Under the pieces are notes generated by a model. That model was not told where the DNA came from, did no database searches, and saw only the letters and a list, made by a program, of their open reading frames with translations. From assembly GCA_016934335.1 (NCBI GenBank), contig JAFGTC010000003.1:1-43103 (forward strand): a stretch of 43,103 nt of DNA. The letters run 5' to 3'. Each line of letters begins with the position of its first letter. The first letter of the stretch is position 1. Below are positions 42,942-43,103 of this stretch, piece by piece. A program made the position numbers and the translations under genes. This stretch comes from Candidatus Omnitrophota bacterium (GTDB lineage: Bacteria > Hinthialibacterota > Hinthialibacteria > Hinthialibacterales > Hinthialibacteraceae).

Positions 42942-43103
42942 ATGCCCGACGCCGACTTCCTCCTGCGCAGCCGCCGGCTGCAGCTGCCCGACGATCTCCC
43001 CGAGATGTTTTTCGACGAACTCAAAGCCTTCGAATACCGCCGCGGCCCCGACGGCCATATCTCCTTCGGCCATCCCCACGGCGGCCATGACGATACGGTC
43101 TAC
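42942..43103 (+). CDS. Terminase-large-subunit-like C-terminal segment, 3' end outside window
   Basis: The frame is open from ATG 42942 (GGAG eight bases upstream) to the window end, 54 codons; an in-frame ATG at 42870 without an SD would add 24 residues. The visible residues include DELKAFEYRRGPDGHISFGH and GGHDDTVY, which match the C-terminal end of phage terminase nuclease domains (ELKAFxYxxxPxGxxxxxxPxGxHDDxV). If so, the ATPase and most of the nuclease are missing, and this is a remnant or a re-started fragment. The rest cannot be judged because the window ends. Confidence 0.5.
   Translation, partial: MPDADFLLRSRRLQLPDDLPEMFFDELKAFEYRRGPDGHISFGHPHGGHDDTVY

Noticed and set aside
42819..43088. 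Minus-strand 89-codon frame at the right edge
   Set aside because: Shadow of the terminase-like plus-strand frame, no SD and low-complexity composition.

Overview
The window is a stretch of bacterial chromosome, probably from an uncultivated Gram-negative-type lineage. Supporting signs are many Sec signal peptides, one Tat signal, Shine-Dalgarno (SD) sites of the AAGGAGG type, and large secreted proteins such as DUF5107-TPR, lamin-tail/CotH, FG-GAP and beta-propeller proteins, which are common in Planctomycetes-like and candidate-phylum genomes. I cannot assign a phylum from the sequence alone. Most of the window is moderately GC-rich. The left-edge gene and the block at about 37.5-40.6 kb are visibly AT-rich. 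No rRNA, tRNA or CRISPR array was seen.

Layout: (a) 1-0.8 kb, a truncated secreted FG-GAP protein on the minus strand, then an 840-base gap. (b) 1.6-6.0 kb, a Tat-exported aldo/keto reductase and a 1119-residue DUF5107-TPR protein ending at a clear terminator. (c) 6.2-7.8 kb, minus strand: a ParD-like antitoxin with its own promoter and operator but no visible toxin, and serC with a terminator. (d) 8.1-11.5 kb, a 1126-residue fusion of a polytopic membrane domain and a beta-propeller. (e) 11.9-17.3 kb, a complete seven-gene Mrp-type Na+/H+ antiporter operon, mnhABCDEFG, with ATGA overlaps at several junctions. (f) 17.3-25.6 kb, a LarA-family racemase, a lamin-tail/CBM/CotH protein, a zinc alcohol dehydrogenase, a small zinc-ribbon protein and an S9 peptidase. 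(g) 25.7-26.6 kb, a small unknown protein translationally coupled to a dCTP-deaminase-like protein.

(h) 26.9-32.6 kb holds the most interesting block: a four-gene non-canonical Hsp70 operon. It encodes a J-like protein without HPD but with a zinc ribbon and two C-terminal membrane segments, a GrpE-like factor, an Hsp70 with an extra domain of about 100 residues between its nucleotide-binding and substrate-binding parts, and a TPR-TM-BON-LysM protein. Read together, these look like a membrane-tethered chaperone machine with a peptidoglycan-facing arm.

(i) 32.6-37.4 kb, a Gfo/Idh/MocA oxidoreductase, an RHS-core remnant with a small palindromic repeat, glgC and a CgeB-like glycosyltransferase. 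(j) 37.8-42.3 kb, three tandem secreted proteins of unknown function, AT-rich at first and changing composition inside the middle gene. (k) 42.4 kb to the end, a small holin-sized membrane protein, a degenerate repeat and the start of an ORF resembling the C-terminus of a phage terminase large subunit.
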